Below, piece by piece: positions 58,601 through 64,000 of a DNA stretch of 64,000 nucleotides. Numbering within the stretch: the stretch's first letter is position 1; the number at the start of each line of letters is the position of its first letter. The notes under the pieces were generated by a model. It ran no database searches, was not told the origin of the DNA, and saw only the letters and a list, made by a program, of their open reading frames with translations. The translations under genes were made by a program, and so were the position numbers. This DNA comes from Xiphydria camelus (lineage: Eukaryota > Arthropoda > Insecta > Hymenoptera > Xiphydriidae), in NCBI GenBank assembly GCA_963678675.1, contig OY783199.1:2239501-2303500 (forward strand), in the 5' to 3' direction.

Positions 58601-60678
58601 TATATTTTTAGCTACAGTACTAACTCCCCCGGAATCGATAAAGTTGCTCGAGGAAAATTCAGGTAACGGCCAGGAAAAATACATGTTGTGAAGTATTGAG
58701 TATTCTAAGTAAACAGTCCCTGGATGTAACTGTACTTGGGAATAGAATTTTCTTTTTATTAATTTTAAACAATCCACGGAATGTGGTATTACTTGAAACA
58801 TCTTTTACCATTCAGTTGCAGGCACATTTCTTTCCTGTAGTCATTATTCATAATTCTTTGCATGCATCATAAATGTAACCTTGAGCCCATCATTAATCAT
58901 TCTTAGTTGGGGCCTAATGGTTTTTTCATCCATCTTTTTCAGTGTTTACATATTTCATGAGATATTCCTTTAATAAAGATAGAATAATTTTTCATATTAA
59001 ACTATTTCAGAAACTTGGGCGCATGTTTTTATCAGTTATGCAAACAATGTCGTATGTTTGATTTCGCAGGAAATTGTCAAGAGATAATATAGAATTGACA
59101 AAAGTAGAGTTTTTTTATACTCCAGTCAACACACACTGGCGTTACGTTATCGCTCTAATCCGTTTGTAATCTAGTGCTTCGCGAGAGCGTAAGATCGGCA
59201 TTGATATCATATGGAACCCTTGCCCCCAGTGCAGTCTTCAAAACAAACCATTTCCTTTATTTATTTATTTTTTTAAAGATTTTTACTAGGTAATGAATCT
59301 GATATTTCTCTCAGCCAGCAGTTAAAATTATGCCTTTCAATATTTTCAGAGTGAGCCTTTTTTAATCTGGTGGCCTTATAAGATCATGAAGTCTACTTCT
59401 TACATAAATGCATGCATTATAGGTATGATCTAAGGCGATATATGTTTCAGATTCACCCGACTCTTTTTCCTTGATGAATCATTTTGGAGGCAGTAAGAGA
59501 GAATCTATCGATTTGATGATATTATAATACGATATCTCTTAGATTCTCCGACGATTAAATTGTCGTGTACATGTTTTCCCGATACATCAAAGAGGATGTA
59601 GATGCGATTTTAAACAGAAAGTACAAATGTTTCTTTTTTCTACTTTCAATGGCCATTTATCTCAAATTCAATTTGAGATATCACACAAAGAAATGAAGTA
59701 CAATTACGTAATTATAATCGGAACAAAAAGAGATAGTAAATTCATCACACCTCGTAATTTCGCAATTACACATCAAACGATTGAAAATTTATCCTCCTTG
59801 TTTCGCCTTTTTCCAGGTCAATTAACGGGGAAACCTAATCGTAGATATCGCTTCAATCATTCAGAGAAATTTTTGTTATTTTATTAACGATCGCTTTCCG
59901 AGACAGCTGTTAAAACAGCAGGTGCAATTTCTTCATAAGAAATACTTTTGATATCTAATCGTTTGAGGACTTAATTTTTTCTTGGGATTCGCAGAGCTCC
60001 GAGACTAGCAATTTCCGGATAAATACTTCACAATCTTTCCTCACCGCAACAAGACACATTTGAAATTTTCCAGTACTATAAACTTGTAGCAATACTACGA
60101 ATAAGAACTTATACAGGTCTGCTTTATTATAAATAATAATTTATTTCACTAGGAAAGGAAATTTGATTCAATATCTTCCATCTCAAATCTAGAGGATGTT
60201 GAAAGTGTATGATATTATTTCTGACATATCCGGGCTCCGAGGTGCGGCAAGATCGAGATTTCGTCAATTACCTGATTATCATCGGATCATCGTGTACGCA
60301 CATTCGTACCGATTACGCACGAGCGCTCATCCTAGCGCAATAAAAGCAACAGTGATTTATGTTTTATTTCTTTAACAGCTAGTCGGATGTTTTGGCGCAA
60401 TTATTGGCATTCCCTTCCGAAAGTTAGTGATCCTTATTGCGTGACGAAATGAAATATGGCATAATATGAATAGACATACGGCAACGTAAAAAATCGGTTA
60501 TCCAGCCAACTGACGATAGCCGATCGCGAGAGGTACAATTATTCACGCATCGATTGGATAAGCGTCTTTGTAAAACAGGTAAATCGAAATCGTACCTGCG
60601 ACTAAATAATCTACGCAGGCCTCTATCCCTAAGCGAGACGAGTCATTGATGTATCACCGCGATAACGGTGAGAACTCT
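55606..60678. other. Tomosyn 3'UTR and intergenic DNA, no supported gene
   Basis: TA-rich and TATG-type simple repeats occur at about 55711-55790, 55905-55950, 56555-56570 and 56775-56815, and an AG run at 57788-57805. Several AATAAA signals follow the tomosyn stop, so the 3'UTR could be long. No ORF shows a domain or splice pattern. Confidence 0.5.
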
Positions 60679-60686
60679 TATATATT
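60679..60686 (+). promoter_or_regulatory. Candidate TATA box of the chitinase gene
   Basis: TATATATT sits about 220 bp before a good donor at 60910 (CACG|TAAGTATAAC region). That donor pairs with the acceptor TTCTCTCTAG at 61001-61010, nine nt before the ATG, outlining a 5'UTR exon of roughly 200 nt and a 101-bp intron. The TATA call is inference from spacing. Confidence 0.35.
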
Positions 60687-61019
60687 TGTCGCGGTTCACG
60701 TCGAGCAATTGCACACGTCCTAAAATCGCAAACACGTACACCTCGGGTGTACATTACTGGCGTGTCATTACTTTGGGTGAATTTGCGGAGTATCTGTATA
60801 TTCGAGGATAGAAGGCAGCCATTGGAATTAGTGATTTAGTGCTTCCAGAGCTTACGTTCGAAGCTGGTTTGAAATCGGGTTCATTGCTCCTCTGGTGTCT
60901 TCCAAACACGTAAGTATAACATCGCTATATCGATTATCGTATTTCCACGGTTTTCACTATGTATGTACGTGAGTATGTATATCCTGTGAGAGTTACTTTA
61001 TTCTCTCTAGCGAGAAGTC

Positions 61020-63822
61020 ATGAATGTCATTCCATCAATAGCAGTACTACTAACGCTGCTAACGACTTCCTGTTTGGGAAATGTATTGATGTGCTATTTT
61101 GGAAGCTGGGCCGTGTACCGGCCCGGCAACGGACGTTTCAACCCCGGAGATATAGACCCGAAATTGTGTACTCACATGATTTACACCTTTATTGGCGTTA
61201 GTTCCAAGGGATCCGTCGTAAGTCTCGACGCCTGGGCCGATTTGCCCGATGGATACGGCAAAGGTATCGAAGAATTTTACTAAAGCACAAAGAAATCTTT
61301 GCAAGGATCGACTCCTTCGCAATTGCTTCATCAAAGCTATCCCGCGCGGGAAAAATTGTGGAACAAATCAAGTGCTAAATGCTTGCTACCTATAAACATA
61401 TTTTCTCTCAAAGATCCTGATTGCAATTGCCTCGAAAACCTTACATAAATCTATCGAAAATGATTCGTATTATTTAAACGGACAGAGAGAGAAATTAAGC
61501 CCAGCATGTACTGTAACGGATCCGTTATCTGTGTCACCAGATGGTTTCGCAAAGTTCATCGCCTTGAAACAGATTTCCCCGTCAACCAAAGCTTTAGTAG
61601 GCATCGGTGGTTGGAACCAGGGTAGTCGAATCTTCAGCGCAGTGGTGTCCAATCCAGTTCTTCGCGCCACTTTTGTGAAAAACGCTCTGGCTTTCGTCCA
61701 AAAGTACAACTTCGATGGGCTGGACGTGGACTGGGAGTACCCTGCGCAACGTGGAGGTCCGTAACTTCGTAAAAAACCTATGCCCGTTTTCCTCGCGCGC
61801 ATTGAAAATCATCGGAATATCATTTCAGGGGCAAAGACGGACGTAAAAAATTACGTGCTGCTCTTGAAGGAACTCAGAGAAGCTTTCGAACCCGCCGGCC
61901 TTCTCTTGATGGCCGCGGTAGCTGGGTCCGCGAAGTCTGCTGGCCTATCTTACGACATCCCCAATGTGTCTAAGTACGTGATCAACGCGACGGGACAACG
62001 TTGACGGATGCGGGAGGATCGGTAAATCGGGGTAACACACGGTGAACTGCTATTACAGTTCTCGTCTGTTTGCTTTTCAGATATCTGGACTATATCAACG
62101 TCATGGCCTATGATTTACATGGTTCTTGGGACAAAATCATTGGAATCAACGCGCCACTCTATCCCGCCAGTCATGAAACTACCGCGGAGGAGTTGGAGTT
62201 GAACGCAGTAAGTGAATCAATCAATCGGTATTATGTATCATTTTATACTTTAACGTTTATTTTATTTGCGTGAGAAAATCTTTCTTACAATTCATCGATT
62301 TATATGTAATACGTACTTATATATCGATTGAAAGATCCGGTGATTTTTCCGGTGTATAGAGTTAGAGTATACGAAAACAGACAACAGTTATAAGATAATT
62401 GACGTTGATTCGATGTATCAACTTCTCGGGGCCTCAGCATCGTCGTTCTCCACTGCCGCTTCTTTCAGGATGCCTGCATAACTTATTGGCTGGAGAACGG
62501 TGCAGATCCCAGCAAGTTGGTGCTCGGAGTTCCACTTTACGGAAGGACGTTTACGTTGACCGACCCCAGCCAGAATAAACCAGGAAGCCCGGCGAAAGGT
62601 CCCGGAACTGCTGGGCCTTATACCCGGGAAGCTGGATTTATGGGTTAGTAGAAAAAACGAGCGATTGCGGATTTGGGGGGTTGACAATGACATCGCTCGA
62701 CAGGCTACAATGAATTGTGCGAGAAGAGGTTGACCGAAGACTGGACAAATATTTGGTCCGACGAGCAGCAAACTCCCTACGCATACCGCGGAAATCAGTG
62801 GATAGGATATGAAGATGCCAGGAGTGTAGCAGTCAAGGCTAATTATGCGCTGAGCAAGAAATTAGCTGGCATTATGTTTTGGAGCGTGGAAACCGATGAT
62901 TTTAAGTCGATCTGTGGCAACGGTACTTACCCCTTAATTAGAACGACTCACGATATACTTTTTGCGGTAAGTCTCTTAAGTTGAAACATTATAATACATG
63001 TTTACTCGCAAATCAGGATTCTTGCAAGCCGCCGCAGTTCTTTTCGAATGTAGCTTGACACCATACACTGACACCTTTTCTCTTTGTAGAACTCATAAAT
63101 TCAGAACAGTCACACCTTTACGTCTGTAAACAAAGCTTCGCGCCATCCAGGTATTTATGTGCAGATGCTCCATGCTATTGTGTACGTACCCGATAGCTTT
63201 TTCGTAAATTCGGTTACATCGGCTCTTCTATAAGCTTATCTTTGCTCCAAGACTAACAGATTCTACAGAATCGTAAACGTTACCTATTGTCTGCGAACTT
63301 TACTCCTCTCAGCTTAAGCTCTATCGCATCCTCATTAACGTAAAGTATAACTCATTATTAAACTTCCGCATTTTCGCTCTGTACTAAAATCCGTGGAAAC
63401 TAAAGGGCAAATCCCCGCGAAGGATGTGTATGCGCGTCAATCGATAAACTTCATTACCGTTACAGTCCTCGGGACCGGAATTAGCTTCTACAACTGGAGG
63501 ATCCGTAGTCATCGAAAACGATACTACGGAAACTTCCAGCACATCTCAAGGTGAAAATCAGGAGCAATCGACCGGTACCTCCCGTTCGACAACAGCTCGA
63601 GCTACGAATGGAGAGAAGCCGGTGACTCCTCAATACACGACTTCGACTACCGTTTGTACAAGCAATGGTTACATCAGACATAAAGACGATTGCTCCAAAT
63701 TCTGGCAATGCGTTAAATTGGATTCTAGCAACTACCTAGGGTACCTGTTCACCTGTCCAGATCGACTGGTCTTCGACATTGACCATAACTATTGCAATTG
63801 GCCGAACGAAGTTACGTGTTAA
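61020..63822 (+). CDS. Secreted GH18 chitinase with C-terminal CBM14 (peritrophin-A) domain
   Basis: Hydrolyses beta-1,4 bonds of chitin in cuticle or gut peritrophic matrix. Seven exons: 61020-61263, 61541-61756, 61829-61973, 62081-62207, 62469-62643, 62704-62966, 63466-63822; 1527 nt, 508 aa. Phases agree throughout. Residues 1-20 are a signal peptide (MNVIPSIAVLLTLLTTSCLG). The GH18 barrel follows: CYFGSWAVYRPG, then ALVGIGGWNQGS, then FDGLDVDWEYP with catalytic acid Glu147 and intact DxxDxDxE, then INVMAYDLHGSWD and GIMFWSVETDDF. A Ser/Thr-rich linker of about 45 residues leads to one CBM14 with six cysteines (CTSNGYIRHKDDC...WQC...FTC...YC...TC), ending at TAA 63820-63822. One catalytic domain plus one chitin-binding domain resembles the insect gut/fat-body chitinase group (often called group IV), though I cannot assign the group firmly. 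All catalytic residues are present, so it should be active. Confidence 0.95.
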
Positions 63823-64000
63823 GAAATGCAATAGCGAATAAGACAATAATATGCGTTTCAGAAAATTCGCGTATATGTAGATTATTTGTCAAACTACATT
63901 CTTTCTTGATTATTCGTTTAGGTTTGCTAGTGCTTTTAATTTATTGGTCTTCTCGGAAAGGGGGGAGTCAATGAGACGGTGAAATGCAAGGTTTCAGATG
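63823..64000. other. Downstream of chitinase
   Basis: Presumed 3'UTR. I see nothing else in it. Confidence 0.4.

Noticed and set aside
61264..61283. Chitinase ORF running past 61263 to a stop (GIEEFY)
   Set aside because: A donor at AAAG|GTATCG and the phase-matched acceptor at 61540 give DGYGKDGFAKF, the expected family sequence.
1..64000. CRISPR arrays, rRNA, bacterial operons or prophage
   Set aside because: No regular repeat-spacer units, no rRNA-like blocks and no Shine-Dalgarno-led gene clusters; this is intron-containing animal DNA.

Overview
The window is nuclear DNA from an insect. Its genes are split by GT..AG introns, intergenic DNA is AT-rich with many microsatellites and small fold-back repeats, and one gene is a chitinase with a peritrophin-type chitin-binding domain. 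The neuronal and cell-cycle proteins look insect-like; I lean towards Hymenoptera, but that is from remembered protein similarity, not a search.

Layout, left to right. (1) 207-642, plus strand: last coding exon of the Wnt effector TCF/pangolin, recognised from the end of its C-clamp. (2) About 5.9 kb of 3'UTR and intergenic DNA. (3) 6530-12196, minus strand: one uninterrupted 1888-residue ORF built from seven diverged copies of a domain resembling the papain-like deubiquitinase fold of peptidase family C76. The position I align with the catalytic Cys and the position I align with the His of the Asp-Pro-His motif are substituted in all seven copies. This is the least familiar object in the window. 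(4) 12.2-20.2 kb: a repeat-rich desert with a tandem ~270-bp repeat, a 390-bp TA-flanked MITE inserted in it, a perfect 33-bp-arm hairpin and a long imperfect inverted repeat. (5) 20291-22264, plus: GMPPB, GDP-mannose pyrophosphorylase beta, five exons, 359 aa. (6) 22762-26095, minus: separase in a short form of about 635 aa, with the catalytic His and Cys visible. It converges on GMPPB. (7) A CpG-rich 787-bp spacer separates the divergent starts of separase and tomosyn. (8) 26883-55605, plus: tomosyn (STXBP5 family), 23 constitutive or alternative exons plus one further alternative exon. Exon phases show two interchangeable cassettes in the linker between the WD40 region and the SNARE motif, giving 1312- or 1191-residue proteins. 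(9) 61020-63822, plus: a secreted GH18 chitinase of 508 aa with a C-terminal CBM14 domain.

The genes do not form one pathway. They are housekeeping (GMPPB), cell-cycle (separase), signalling (TCF), synaptic (tomosyn) and chitin-turnover genes in an ordinary eukaryotic neighbourhood. Splice sites were placed by hand from GT/AG signals and phase continuity. For GMPPB, tomosyn and chitinase every junction keeps frame and the totals divide by three. Only the last separase intron is unresolved.
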